Below, in pieces: positions 22,408-31,465 of a DNA stretch of 52,696 nucleotides. The first letter of the stretch is position 1; each line of letters starts with the position of its first letter. This DNA comes from a virus, in IMG/VR virus record IMGVR_UViG_3300042934_001015, positions 1 through 52,696 of that record; one strand, written 5' to 3'. Position numbers and translations under genes: made by a program. The notes beneath the pieces are model-generated. The model searched no databases. It saw only the letters and a list, made by a program, of their open reading frames with translations, and was not told the DNA's origin.

Positions 22408-22778
22408 ATGAGCCTTCCACTCTCTAGAATAACAATTTCATCGTTACTATTATTCTCTTTCTCATATGAAGGGGTGCCCAGTATCTCACGGACTTCGGGG
22501 GCTACCTTATCTCGTGTTACATAATCAATTCGATCTGATCCTTCACTAATAGCCTTGATACCTTGCTTTTGATATTTAAGTACTGGATCTAAACCTTGCA
22601 ATTCCCAAATAACCTGATAAGCGACCATTTCATCTGTGAGAACAGTTTCAGGGTACCATCTAGTTAAATTACGTGACGCTTGGATAACAGCTAAGTCTTG
22701 CTTTTGGGACCTCTCCCATATTTCTGAATCAAGCATATTGTCTAATATCCAGCTATCTACTGTGTCTATGGTAGGCAT
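22404..22778 (-). CDS. Head-tail connector (gp6/gp15-like adaptor)
   Basis: A 124-aa mostly helical protein (TVDSWILDNMLDSEIWERSQ, LAVIQASRNLTRWYPETVLT, AYQVIWELQG, then ISEGSDRIDYVTR). Helical bundle adaptors of this size bind the portal in HK97/SPP1-like phages. Position directly after the capsid and a small accessory gene fits. Confidence 0.65.
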   Translation of the reverse strand: MPTIDTVDSWILDNMLDSEIWERSQKQDLAVIQASRNLTRWYPETVLTDEMVAYQVIWELQGLDPVLKYQKQGIKAISEGSDRIDYVTRDKVAPEVREILGTPSYEKENNSNDEIVILESGRLI

Positions 22779-22788
22779 TATTCATCAC

Positions 22789-22986
22789 CTATTCTTCCTT
22801 GTCTTCTTTCTTGTCTTCTTTGACAGCTCCTAGGTCGGCTAGACGTTCAGCATCTTCTTTGTTTATTTTTTTTAAGGTGTCTCCAGGCGAATACCAATGG
22901 CCATTATGTTTAACATTAGTCAAGGCTTTATATGCCAACTTAATCATCCTTTCAAATGGTTTTAGGGCATCAGCAGAAGCTGACAC
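22789..22986 (-). CDS. Small capsid-adjacent protein
   Basis: A 65-aa protein with KLAYKALTNVKHNGHWYSPG (short beta hairpin) and a very acidic/basic tail KEDKKEDKEE. Similar small proteins follow the major capsid gene in many Bacillus phages; role unknown, possibly a head-surface or joining peptide. Confidence 0.6.
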   Translation of the reverse strand: MSASADALKPFERMIKLAYKALTNVKHNGHWYSPGDTLKKINKEDAERLADLGAVKEDKKEDKEE

Positions 22987-22993
22987 CCCTTAA

Positions 22994-24064
22994 TTAAATG
23001 ACGCTTGCTGAAACTACAGAATCATTTAGACCAAACGCTGGGAACGCTAGGTTTACCCCAATTGTTTCCACCCGGATTGGATGTTCGTTAATTTTACGGA
23101 AAACATAGATTCCATTCGAATCTGTTTTTTCTGCCTGAATATCAGACATCATTTCCTCCGTTGTTTCAGCCCATAGATAATGACCAAGTGGTCCATCTGG
23201 CAGCATAACAAATCGATTTTGTGGAGCCATTCGGACGTTGCTAAATGCTAGCTTCCCATTTGTCAGCGCCTTATTTTCAACTCGTGCCTGAGTATCGTAG
23301 GCAACAATCTTCGGTAGACCTTGTGAGGTAAACAATGCATCTAGTTGAGTTTTGTTTAATTGTGGCGGATTGGCTGCACCAGATGGATCTCCATGGTAGG
23401 CAATCCTTACGTTTTTATTTTGCAATAGATAAGAGATAACCTGGCGAGAAGCTAGAGCCCGACTTAAGTTGATACCTTTATCTCCAAATGTATTTACCCA
23501 TTGCATAATATCATCAAGTGGGTTGGAGTTTGCAGTATCGCTCCATAAATCGGTGCCGCTTAGAGCTGGTTTTTGGTCACTTCCATAACTAAAGTCAACA
23601 TCAAGCTGCACTCCACCTTCTGAGTAAGTAACCTTACCTGTAGTAACGGCTTGCATGGCAATCCATTCTTTACGAGCTTTAATTGCGTCGATAGCATAGT
23701 CTGCATCATTCAACTGGGTACGACGGATTTCAGCATATTCATTATTACGGAGGGAACCTTGAAGCAACAAACGCACTAACTTCTCATCCATTGCACGCCC
23801 ACGTTGGATTTTTGGAATTTCAATTCGTTGACCAGTCATTCCTTCACGGCCACCGTATTCCACTTGAGTTCCAAGTTCCGCAATTTGCGCCATAACCGGT
23901 AAACGAGACCCTTCACGAACAACATCTACAGTTAATTCAGATGTTTCACGAGCAGGAAATAGTAAATCGTGTAAATATGTGTTAGGTGTGGCTAGGTTAC
24001 GTGCATATACTAGAAGTTCATCATTCGAAAGAGCTTGTTCAAGCCCTAATAGTTCTACTGGCAT
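22994..24064 (-). CDS. Major capsid protein (lambda gpE family)
   Basis: A 356-aa protein. Features of the gpE-type HK97 fold are visible: TYLHDLLFPARETSELTVDV near residue 30, IPKIQRGRAMDEKLVRLLLQ, ADYAIDAIKARKEWIAMQAV, a long central A-domain, and the ending YVFRKINEHPIRVETIGVNL. Gene order scaffold, decoration, capsid supports the call. It forms the icosahedral shell. Confidence 0.92.
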   Translation of the reverse strand: MPVELLGLEQALSNDELLVYARNLATPNTYLHDLLFPARETSELTVDVVREGSRLPVMAQIAELGTQVEYGGREGMTGQRIEIPKIQRGRAMDEKLVRLLLQGSLRNNEYAEIRRTQLNDADYAIDAIKARKEWIAMQAVTTGKVTYSEGGVQLDVDFSYGSDQKPALSGTDLWSDTANSNPLDDIMQWVNTFGDKGINLSRALASRQVISYLLQNKNVRIAYHGDPSGAANPPQLNKTQLDALFTSQGLPKIVAYDTQARVENKALTNGKLAFSNVRMAPQNRFVMLPDGPLGHYLWAETTEEMMSDIQAEKTDSNGIYVFRKINEHPIRVETIGVNLAFPAFGLNDSVVSASVI

Positions 24065-24095
24065 TTAGATCATCCTTTCAATTTTGGTTAATATA

Positions 24096-24127
24096 AAAAA
24101 GCTACATCCTGTAGGACATAGCTTTTT
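24096..24127 (-). terminator. Hairpin terminator between decoration and capsid genes
   Basis: AAAAAGCTA-ca-TCCT-gt-AGGA-ca-TAGCTTTTT, then TTATATT on the minus strand. It overlaps the decoration gene stop. Confidence 0.75.
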
Positions 24128-24500
24128 AAGCAAAAACAATATTCGGCATTTTACCTTTTAGAGCCGCATCCACTGCTACCGGGATTCGTTCTGTAATGAC
24201 TTTTGCCATTTCATAGCCACCAACAACATGATCGCCGTCTGTTACATCTACAGTGTGCTTAAGGATAACTGTAGGGTTTTGTCGGCCATCAGCAGCACCA
24301 GCTGAATATGGTCCATACTTGCCGTTTGCAAGCTTTCCTAATGGCATTCCTTTTAGTAGAATTTTCTTACCAGCCCCATCGGCTGTGACAGTTGTAGAAT
24401 CGATGGTAACACCGTTAACTACTTCTCGGATTGCCTCATAACTTGCAAGAATTTCACATTCCCCTTGCACTTCAAACTTTTGAGTTGGTTGTAAACGCAT
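24126..24500 (-). CDS. Head decoration protein (lambda gpD-like)
   Basis: A 124-aa beta-rich protein (FEVQGECEILASYEAIREVV, GKKILLKGMPLGKLANGKYG, NPTVILKHTVDVTDGDHVVG) directly upstream of a gpE-type capsid gene. In lambda-like heads a gpD-type trimer stabilises the shell at this gene position. Confidence 0.72.
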   Translation of the reverse strand: MRLQPTQKFEVQGECEILASYEAIREVVNGVTIDSTTVTADGAGKKILLKGMPLGKLANGKYGPYSAGAADGRQNPTVILKHTVDVTDGDHVVGGYEMAKVITERIPVAVDAALKGKMPNIVFA

Positions 24501-24520
24501 GAATCATTCCTCCTTTATAA

Positions 24521-25240
24521 TTAAGCCCACGGATTATACGTGGTAGTGGACTGTTGAGCTCCTCGACTTGCAGCTAGCTTCTTGATATTTTCCAACGTTT
24601 CCTTCTTTTGTTGTTGGTTATTTGAAGGGATTTCCGCTCCAAAACGACCACCTTGCTGTGTCTTTAACAAGTGAGGCTTCTTCTTAGAGAGTGCTTCTAG
24701 AGCCTCTTTGACACCGACAATATTTCCTTTGTCATCCTCTTTAACTTGGGATAGATCGGATAGAGCAAGAGCGTCTTCCCAATCTGCAAAGCCTAACTCA
24801 GCTGCGAGCAGTTTCACTTCTGAATTCACTAAGCGTTTGAACGTCTTATCTCGTTCTTCCTTCAGCTTCGCTTCAACCACAGCATCAACATTAATAGGTT
24901 CAGCTGGTGGTGTTGCAGGCGGTTTGTTTTTGTTAAAATCCTTTGTCATTGCTTCTACAGAATCAAACCCTAGCTGTTTAGCTAGCTCTACTTGCGCTTC
25001 TTTTGTAGCCTTTGCCACACCGTCCTGAATCAATTTATCGACATCACTCTGGCTAAAAATCTTATCTTTAGGCGGTTCAGGTGGCGCTGGTGGAGCGGGA
25101 GGTGCAGGTGGCGGATCTGCAAACAATTGCAGGTCCAATGGTAAAAGTGGTTTAAATGGTTTTGGCTTTACTTCTGCTGGTGCTTCCTTTGCAAAGAGCA
25201 ACCAAATCGATGCAAGGAACGTTCTCAAATATTTCAACAT
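24521..25240 (-). CDS. Scaffolding protein (DUF4355-like)
   Basis: A 239-aa protein starting at ATG 25240 (RBS GGAGGG). LLPLDLQLFADP near residue 40 resembles the N-terminus of many Firmicutes phage scaffolds. A Pro/Ala repeat (PPAPPAPPAPPEPP) follows, then a long coiled coil (SQSDVDKLIQDGVAKATKEA...VVEAKLKEERDKTFKRLVNS) and a basic C-terminus for capsid contact. The first 40 residues form an extra hydrophobic N-terminal extension (YLRTFLASIWLLF), unusual for a scaffold. Confidence 0.78.
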   Translation of the reverse strand: MLKYLRTFLASIWLLFAKEAPAEVKPKPFKPLLPLDLQLFADPPPAPPAPPAPPEPPKDKIFSQSDVDKLIQDGVAKATKEAQVELAKQLGFDSVEAMTKDFNKNKPPATPPAEPINVDAVVEAKLKEERDKTFKRLVNSEVKLLAAELGFADWEDALALSDLSQVKEDDKGNIVGVKEALEALSKKKPHLLKTQQGGRFGAEIPSNNQQQKKETLENIKKLAASRGAQQSTTTYNPWA

Positions 25241-25304
25241 CTTTTTCCCTCCCATAGTTGATTATGTGCTGTTCTTTAATGCCTGCAGCAAAAAAAGGCA
25301 AAAT

Positions 25305-25330
25305 AAAAAGCACTTAATGAAGTGCTTTTT
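25305..25330 (-). terminator. Hairpin terminator upstream of the scaffold gene
   Basis: AAAAAGCACT / AGTGCTTTTT with a 6-nt loop, then ATTTTGCC on the minus strand; overlaps the stop of the upstream gene. Confidence 0.8.
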
Positions 25331-25814
25331 AAGCAATTTCCTCTAAATTCTTTTCCCCATTTAAATACTGAATAAGCTTTACTATCATAAGTGCTTCACC
25401 GCTTTCGATCCCAACATTTTGGATTGCAGTTTCGAGGTCTGGACATTTATTGACCTTAGCTGCCTTTTCTTTTTCGATAGCTTCTACAAGTTGTTTATTG
25501 TTCTTAGCAAGGATGTTTAGCAAATCCTTTTCCTTTAATGCTGGTTCCGCGGTAATCGGTTCAGCCATTCTAAGCTCCTTCGGATTAACAAAATCCACAT
25601 AATACTCCTGGCCAACTTCGAATTGAGCAGCTGCTTTAGAATTTACAATTCCTAATTCAAGTTTGCCAGTTGGTGTATAAGTGAAAAACTTTTTATTTTC
25701 CTCCGAATTACCTGTTACCGGCACAAATGCTAATTTTGAAGTTTTGCCCTCAGCTGAGTAACCTGCTTCACCTTTTTCGATACATAGAAATTTTGCTCTT
25801 ACGCTCATTTTCAA
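25329..25814 (-). CDS. Head-region protein of unknown function (161 aa)
   Basis: Beta-rich N-terminal 95 residues (MSVRAKFLCIEKGEAGYSAE...LAFVPVTGNSEENKKFFTYT...FEVGQEYYVDFVNPKELRMA) followed by a helical C-terminal part. It resembles small head-region proteins seen between minor head protein and scaffold in Bacillus phages. No motif that assigns a function. Confidence 0.6.
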   Translation of the reverse strand: MKMSVRAKFLCIEKGEAGYSAEGKTSKLAFVPVTGNSEENKKFFTYTPTGKLELGIVNSKAAAQFEVGQEYYVDFVNPKELRMAEPITAEPALKEKDLLNILAKNNKQLVEAIEKEKAAKVNKCPDLETAIQNVGIESGEALMIVKLIQYLNGEKNLEEIA

Positions 25815-25832
25815 TTCCTCTAATAAAATAAT

Positions 25833-26891
25833 TTATTTTATACTTCTGTTCTTAATCTCTAAACCCATCTTACGGAAGTCTTCCATCCATTCCTGGTACC
25901 TCTTAGTGTTTCGAGCCTTATGGCTAGCAAAGGTCTTTAGATCTGGTAAATCAGGCATTCGTGACTTATAACGGATCCATTGCTTTCTGGTTTCATTTTT
26001 CCGGGATTTTTCCTTCTGGATTTCTTCGTACTTCTTTACATTCGCTTCTGATCGACTATCTATAAAAGGCTTATTTGAATCTATAATTGCCGTTTTAATA
26101 TCCAAGTCATCTTGATATTCCTCCACCCATGCAGAAGCACTATGGACACAATGCCCGTGATAAGGCGGTCGTTTCTCCAATCTAGGAAACCGTTTATCAT
26201 CACCGCTAATACTGTAGACTCGACCCTGATATTTAGCGCATTGGTCACAAGTGATGCCTACCTTGTTGATATAAACCAAGTCGCTCTTATTTTCAATCAG
26301 ACGGTTTACAACACCCTCAACATGCGCTTTGCGTTGATGGTATTGAATCACATTGGCCATATACTTTTCAGCAGGGATTCTTGCTCCATTTTTAGCAACC
26401 ATGCCGGTAATGCCTCTGTCATTAAGCTCCACTATTGCGTCCTTTGTAGCTTGTCTACGTGAAATACCTTCAATTAAAGAACGTCGATTGGCACGAAATA
26501 TAGCCTCTTCAATGCGATCTTTTGCGTCCTCTGTCATATGCTCACTAGCTTCAAGGATACGATAAAAGGTTTCTTCCACCAGCTCTTGCACCGCCCTAAC
26601 ATGAATCACAGTTTTAAGAGTAGGCTCAATAATTTCCTTGGCTACTCCCTGGGCGTTTAGCTGCTGAATAGCTACTTCCGAACCCATTCCATACGATTCC
26701 ACAATAATATCCTTTGAGAGTTGAGCAGAATCATCCGTAAGGTTTGCAATCGCTCCATGAACCTGCCTAAGCAACTGTTCTTTACGTGCTTTTGTTGGAG
26801 AATCTCCAAGCGCTTGGATAAGTCCCATTAAATGATTACTAGCCTCAGAGTATATCTGAATAAGCATTTCTGTTTTATCCATAAAATTCAC
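25833..26891 (-). CDS. Minor capsid/head morphogenesis protein (Phage_min_cap2, Mu gpF-like)
   Basis: A 352-aa protein. The diagnostic region is VYINKVGITCDQCAKYQGRV...PPYHGHCVHSASAWVEEY, the conserved C-x2-C ... P-P-x-H-x-x-C motif of the minor capsid 2/gpF-like family, preceded by a helical N-terminal 180 residues. These proteins sit inside procapsids near the portal. Located between portal-side and scaffold-side genes, as usual. Confidence 0.88.
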   Translation of the reverse strand: MNFMDKTEMLIQIYSEASNHLMGLIQALGDSPTKARKEQLLRQVHGAIANLTDDSAQLSKDIIVESYGMGSEVAIQQLNAQGVAKEIIEPTLKTVIHVRAVQELVEETFYRILEASEHMTEDAKDRIEEAIFRANRRSLIEGISRRQATKDAIVELNDRGITGMVAKNGARIPAEKYMANVIQYHQRKAHVEGVVNRLIENKSDLVYINKVGITCDQCAKYQGRVYSISGDDKRFPRLEKRPPYHGHCVHSASAWVEEYQDDLDIKTAIIDSNKPFIDSRSEANVKKYEEIQKEKSRKNETRKQWIRYKSRMPDLPDLKTFASHKARNTKRYQEWMEDFRKMGLEIKNRSIK

Positions 26892-26895
26892 CTAA

Positions 26896-26920
26896 TAAAA
26901 AAGCCACTCTAATGAGCGAC
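26896..26920 (-). terminator. Hairpin terminator upstream of minor capsid gene
   Basis: GCCACTC / GAGCGAC stem (two G-T pairs) then TTTTTTATT on the minus strand. Confidence 0.65.
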
Positions 26921-27223
26921 AATTGAGGATTTTAGAACTGACATTTCGTCTTTAATTATTTTTTCTAGGCTATCAATCTTGGAATGAATTTTAACCTGTT
27001 GTTTTAACGTTTTTGCCACACGTAAATCTCTCCATAACATTTTGATTTCTGCTTGCTTTTTCCTAATGGATTGATTGGTGCAAAATGCAATATACTCTTT
27101 TCCGCAATGCGGACATATAAAGAAGTTCTTTTCAATATAATCCTCTGTAGTTACAGTCTGAGTATCTACCACAAATTCTTGGTAACATTCATCGCAATTA
27201 GCTTTAGGTTTTTGATTCTCCAA
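26909..27223 (-). CDS. Small zinc-ribbon protein in the head cluster
   Basis: A 104-aa protein from TTG 27223 (RBS AGAGGTGAT); a longer frame overlapping the portal gene is less likely. NCDECYQEF and FICPHCGKEYIAFC supply four or five cysteines for a zinc ribbon; the C-terminal 60 residues are a basic coiled coil (IRKKQAEIKMLWRDLRVAKT). Function unknown; similar zinc-ribbon proteins accompany portal genes in some Bacillus phages. Confidence 0.6.
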   Translation of the reverse strand: MENQKPKANCDECYQEFVVDTQTVTTEDYIEKNFFICPHCGKEYIAFCTNQSIRKKQAEIKMLWRDLRVAKTLKQQVKIHSKIDSLEKIIKDEMSVLKSSIVAH

Positions 27224-27257
27224 CTTAATCACCTCTTTATACCAGTATAAAACAATA

Positions 27258-28760
27258 TCATTCTTCCGGAATAGTCGTTTTAGGAGGTTGTGCATATAGA
27301 GGAGAAAAACTGTCTATTGCTTGTTCCTCTTGTACCTTTTTCACCTCTACTTGGATGGCTTTTTCAGACCAATCCGGATGGATGTTTCGAATCGTTGTTT
27401 CTAAAGACTGCACACCTTTTTCATATTTTTCTCCTTCTTCTTTATCCCGTTCGCCCTCTGCCTTTGGCACCATATCTCCCCACTCGATTACAGGGTCCAC
27501 AACAGGATAATTTGTGCCGCCAAGAGCATTTTCTAAAAGGATACATTTCCGAATAGCATCTTTGATTCCTGAATCAAATTTATCTTTAATGGATTCCCCT
27601 TTTATGACTGACTGTATCCAAAGATATAAAAGTGCTATTCCGGATTCACCATTTGCCTCTTTTAGACCCACTGCTTGTGGAGAGGTTTTCGAAATGGCCA
27701 TCATGTAATCAATTAACCGCTGAACATGTTTAAATGAGCTTTCCGTTTTTGCATCCCACGTAATATACATAGGTACAGCACCGTTTTGCTCGTTGTAACT
27801 GACAACTTCTAAATCAGCATTGCGGACAAATCTTTCACCATAGTATGTTTGATTCTGCTTTGCTACTGAATCCCACAGAGCCTTTGGGATAGCCAATTTC
27901 GGTTTACCATGCTTTTCAAAAACAATGGAATCACGTGTAATAGTCCAGTTGATTTCCTCTTGGATACTATCAATGTTTCTTAGTCCGGAACGCCCTTTAG
28001 GATGCAGTAGTGTCTCATCGTTGGGGATAAATCCACACATTAACTCATTTAACTTAAGCGTTTGAGCTTCTGGAATCTCTATGCCAAATTGAGTAGCGTA
28101 ATCCTTAATATTTAATTCTTTATCGACCACATCATGCTCGAGCAAAAATACCAATTGATTAATGGCCAACTGACTATTTTCTAACCGTTGTCTTTCAACA
28201 CGAAGAAAAGTTTGTTCCCCTCGTTCCTCTTTCCATGCAAGGTCCGCTCCCAGTCCGTCTTCATGTGGAAAGTATAGGTCAGCTAGTTTCCATTCAAACC
28301 AAGTTCCAGCTTCACCGCGACGAATACGGTAAGCTACCCCACCGTCTACCTGGTGCTGAACAGTTGTGCCCCACATTGTCTCTTTAATCTTTGACCGTTT
28401 TACTATATCCGGAATGATTTCAAGCAATCCCTTATCTGTTTCGGAATCTGCAGAAATATTACCTAGAGACCGGTTAAGCAAATCAGCAGGCAATTCTGCA
28501 ATGACAGGGGCAAAATTAACCACGACATAATGATACTGAGCTAGACCTTTATTCTGGCTAGCATAGCCTTTATAATATCTTCTCCGTGCCCTGCTAATTT
28601 TGGGTTTAGTAATTTGTTGAGTTTGATTAGCCAGTTCCTGCGCACGAGGAAAAATGTTCTCATGGTTCCCATCGTACAAATCACGGTAATATTGCATATA
28701 GTCTACTTCCACATCGAATGGTGGTGGTGGGAATTTTTGTTTAAGATATTGTATCGTCAT
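27258..28760 (-). CDS. Portal protein (SPP1 gp6-like)
   Basis: A 500-aa protein: YYRDLYDGNHENIFPRAQEL, YHYVVVNFAPVIAELPADLL, VDGGVAYRIRRGEAGTWFEW, then ...LIDYMMAISKTSPQAVGLKE in the C-terminal half, and an acidic coiled tail (KAEGERDKEEGEKYEKG). These follow the phage portal SPP1 family. It forms the dodecameric DNA channel. Located after TerL and a small peptidase gene. Confidence 0.9.
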   Translation of the reverse strand: MTIQYLKQKFPPPPFDVEVDYMQYYRDLYDGNHENIFPRAQELANQTQQITKPKISRARRRYYKGYASQNKGLAQYHYVVVNFAPVIAELPADLLNRSLGNISADSETDKGLLEIIPDIVKRSKIKETMWGTTVQHQVDGGVAYRIRRGEAGTWFEWKLADLYFPHEDGLGADLAWKEERGEQTFLRVERQRLENSQLAINQLVFLLEHDVVDKELNIKDYATQFGIEIPEAQTLKLNELMCGFIPNDETLLHPKGRSGLRNIDSIQEEINWTITRDSIVFEKHGKPKLAIPKALWDSVAKQNQTYYGERFVRNADLEVVSYNEQNGAVPMYITWDAKTESSFKHVQRLIDYMMAISKTSPQAVGLKEANGESGIALLYLWIQSVIKGESIKDKFDSGIKDAIRKCILLENALGGTNYPVVDPVIEWGDMVPKAEGERDKEEGEKYEKGVQSLETTIRNIHPDWSEKAIQVEVKKVQEEQAIDSFSPLYAQPPKTTIPEE

Positions 28761-28786
28761 GTCATCACCTGCCTTTCATGGGCAAA

Positions 28787-28810
28787 ATAAAAAACGCCTA
28801 TTAAGCGTTT
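28787..28810 (-). terminator. Hairpin terminator upstream of portal gene
   Basis: AAACGC / GCGTTT stem, then TTTATTTTGCCC on the minus strand. It lies 27 bp before the portal start. Confidence 0.7.
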
Positions 28811-29216
28811 ATGTGGTATAAATCTTTGTGCCGTTTGCTATAGTTGCATTTTCCCGATATGCTGCTATTAAGCCTGAAGCAATGCTCTCAATCGCTTGTT
28901 CTTCAAATATTTGATAATTATCATCGTTCCCGTAGTTGCTAATGGGTGCTAAATGAAGATGTAAAAGCTCATGTACCAAACTATTTTCCATGTCCTGCGG
29001 AACCATCGCATCTGGCGGGTAATCCATTGGATCTAAAATACTGATGGAGGCCATTTTCTTGGTAAGTACCCAATTTACACTTGCTTCTACATTTCCAGGT
29101 AAATCCCTATCTCTTTTTATCTTGGCATCAATAATCCAATCCTGTAGCCTTAGTCGTTTTTGCCATTCTTGCAGATTTTGTTCAAGTTCTTCCTGCGTTA
29201 AAATTACCTCTTCCAT
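28809..29216 (-). CDS. HExxH putative zinc metallopeptidase between terminase and portal
   Basis: A 135-aa protein started at ATG 29216 (RBS GGAGG). SLVHELLHLHLAP contains the zincin motif HExxH plus a further His. The N-terminal part (LTQEELEQNLQEWQKRLRLQ) is helical, and residues 50-80 look like the beta sheet preceding the active-site helix (ASVNWVLTKKMASISILDPM). Candidate maturation or host-modifying protease. Such small zincins occur near terminases in Bacillus phages; target unknown. Confidence 0.7.
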   Translation of the reverse strand: MEEVILTQEELEQNLQEWQKRLRLQDWIIDAKIKRDRDLPGNVEASVNWVLTKKMASISILDPMDYPPDAMVPQDMENSLVHELLHLHLAPISNYGNDDNYQIFEEQAIESIASGLIAAYRENATIANGTKIYTT

Positions 29217-29241
29217 GTTATTCCTCCTTTCATATTTACAG

Positions 29242-30546
29242 TTACCATCCACTCGGTCTTTGGTTCGTCCATTCTAATTGCCTGGATAAACTTGTATGGA
29301 TGGCATATCGCAATCCATCGAGGCAGTGATCGTTTTCTTTGACAGGTTTATCCTCTCCCCGTTGTTGGGCTTTTTCATCCCAAATATAGGAAGATAATTC
29401 CCGCAGAGTTTCTTTACAACTCTCATGAATGTACAATTTATCATTTTCTAGCAAGTTACTTACACTTTGAATCCCATCAAGTACAGCATTGTCAGCATGT
29501 TCTGGGTAAATCCCATCCTCCTGAAGTTGTGCAATTAGAGGAGAAGCTGACGGATCGATATAGATAGTCGCATATGTGATGTCTTTAATAAAATTCTTTA
29601 AATCCTTTGAATATGCACTAACTGTTTTTTGCCTACTCTCTTTTCGCCCGTTGTAGTAATATTCTCGCAACACATAATAAGCATCACCCTTTCGGCCAAT
29701 CAAGAGGAAAACCGTAGGGTTATTGGTTCCAAAGTCCACACCTATAATAAAGTCATCGATTCCAAAAGGCATTTCGGTAATAACATGTTTTTTTTGATTG
29801 AACATATCATAAACAATGCCCTCTGCTAGTACCCAAAGACCTAAGATATACCTCTGATAAAAAATACCTTTAAACATACGTTTATAACCATCTTTAATTT
29901 TTTGGGATAAAGATAGATTATCATCCATAGTAAAATGAATATGTAGAAGGTTCTTCTCTTTCAGTTGGTCTAGAAATTCTAGTTTAAACCAATGGTATGG
30001 GCCAGCGGGATTACAGTTAAACCAAAACTTCCTTCCTTCTACAGAACAACGAGCGATAGCCTGATTTACAAACGATTGCGGCATTAAGGCAGCTTCATCG
30101 AAGAACATCCCCCCTAAGGTAATGCCTTGGATCAAGTCCTGAGAGGATTCATCTTTCCCGCCAAAAATGTAGAAAAAGTTTGTTTTCCCTTTATATGAAA
30201 TCGTTAAAAAATTGTCTGCACGATGATCCTTTACTCTGTAACCTCTTGCTTTCAACATTCGCTTTAAGGGTGTGAGTACATTTCGACGAAAGGAGCCAAT
30301 CGTTTTACCAGCCATACCTAAGTTCACTTCATCAAAGGTATCCATTCCCCACATGACATAGGAAAGAGACATAACGACTGTTTTACCCGCACGGACCGAA
30401 CCATCACATATAATGCCATCTTTGTCTTTAACGGGTGAACCATCACGCCACCACGTTAAAACCTTTTTTTGTTTCTTAGAAAAAGGCTTAAATGCAAATG
30501 GAGCAGGTTTCTTTTTATTTATCTTCTTCGGTATGGTTATCATCAT
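29242..30546 (-). CDS. terL: Terminase large subunit (PBSX family)
   Basis: A 434-aa packaging motor. N-terminal ATPase: Walker A-like GSVRAGKTVVMSLSY near residue 49, Walker B GGMFFDEAALM, coupling region FWFNCNPAGPYHWFKLEF. C-terminal RNase H-like nuclease: IIGVDFGTNNPTVFLLI (first Asp), YIDPSASPLIAQL (second) and HCLDGLRYAIH (third). Matches PBSX/SPP1-type TerL. Overlaps TerS by 32 bp. Confidence 0.95.
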   Translation of the reverse strand: MMITIPKKINKKKPAPFAFKPFSKKQKKVLTWWRDGSPVKDKDGIICDGSVRAGKTVVMSLSYVMWGMDTFDEVNLGMAGKTIGSFRRNVLTPLKRMLKARGYRVKDHRADNFLTISYKGKTNFFYIFGGKDESSQDLIQGITLGGMFFDEAALMPQSFVNQAIARCSVEGRKFWFNCNPAGPYHWFKLEFLDQLKEKNLLHIHFTMDDNLSLSQKIKDGYKRMFKGIFYQRYILGLWVLAEGIVYDMFNQKKHVITEMPFGIDDFIIGVDFGTNNPTVFLLIGRKGDAYYVLREYYYNGRKESRQKTVSAYSKDLKNFIKDITYATIYIDPSASPLIAQLQEDGIYPEHADNAVLDGIQSVSNLLENDKLYIHESCKETLRELSSYIWDEKAQQRGEDKPVKENDHCLDGLRYAIHTSLSRQLEWTNQRPSGW

Positions 30547-31411
30547 CCCAAACCTCCGAAGTTACATTATTCAGCGCATCCTCAAAACCATCATCCTCAT
30601 ACTCTTCTTCCTCGTCTTTACCATGTACTTTATGGTGCGCAATCTTAAGTTTCTCTTCTTCAATCTGCCGCTTAAACTTATCTGGAAACAAATCAAAGTA
30701 TAAGGAAAGCTTGTCCAATGCCTTCATGCGGTCTTCGAGCTTTATGGAAACTCCGTCTCTCCCTTGTTTCACCTCTGAAATAATGGTCCCGTCAACAAAG
30801 CCTGAGTCTTTAAAGTCAACGTAATTTACCTCTTCCATCACTTGCTTGCCATCTTCATCTAAGACAGGTCCCATCATCCCAATGACCGGCACCCATTTTT
30901 GTCCGAAGGTTAAGAAGTCTGTGATATCCGAGAAAGCGATTTTGATGTATTTATTCAGAACATCCATGGCTTCAATATAGAGCTCGCTTGTCATGGTTTT
31001 CTTCAATCGTTTGATTTCAGCGCGGACTCTAACATTTCCCAACAACCTCGGCCCCTGAACATGAGCGGTCGCTGAAGAGTAACCTGCATTAACAGCTGCC
31101 TGTGTTGCGTTAAAGGATTTAATATAAAATAAACAAAACATCCGTTGCTTCTCTGTTAATTCTGTGTCTTCAAGAAAGTTATCCAAATCCAATTCGACAT
31201 CTGGACTTGTCGCTTTAATTATTGCATCCGACTTATAAGGGGTTGCAACCTTCTTGGTTTTGGTTGCATCCTTTTTAGTTGGATCCCTAGACCACCCTTC
31301 ACGGCTTTTCCGGCTCTTTAAAGTACCCAATTTTAGATTATATTTTTTACCAAGCGTTGCTAATGTATCGGCTGATGTCTCGTATTCATTTCTGATTTTA
31401 TCCCAGTTCAC
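30515..31411 (-). CDS. terS: Terminase small subunit
   Basis: A 298-aa protein from GTG 31411 (RBS GGAGGCGGTGAGG); the longer frame passes through a terminator and is rejected. The N-terminus (VNWDKIRNEYETSADTLATL, GKKYNLKLGTLKSRKSREGW) is a phBC6A51/PBSX-type HTH. The central part has LTEKQRMFCLFYIKSFNATQ, AAVNAGYSSATAHVQGPRLL, the Terminase_2 DNA-recognition domain. Acidic C-terminus (EEEYEDDG). Recognises pac/cos and loads TerL; first gene of the late operon. Confidence 0.92.
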   Translation of the reverse strand: MNWDKIRNEYETSADTLATLGKKYNLKLGTLKSRKSREGWSRDPTKKDATKTKKVATPYKSDAIIKATSPDVELDLDNFLEDTELTEKQRMFCLFYIKSFNATQAAVNAGYSSATAHVQGPRLLGNVRVRAEIKRLKKTMTSELYIEAMDVLNKYIKIAFSDITDFLTFGQKWVPVIGMMGPVLDEDGKQVMEEVNYVDFKDSGFVDGTIISEVKQGRDGVSIKLEDRMKALDKLSLYFDLFPDKFKRQIEEEKLKIAHHKVHGKDEEEEYEDDGFEDALNNVTSEVWDDDNHTEEDK

Positions 31412-31465
31412 TACAACCTCACCGCCTCCGCTATTCAAAATGAAATAATTAGATATCATAGAAAA

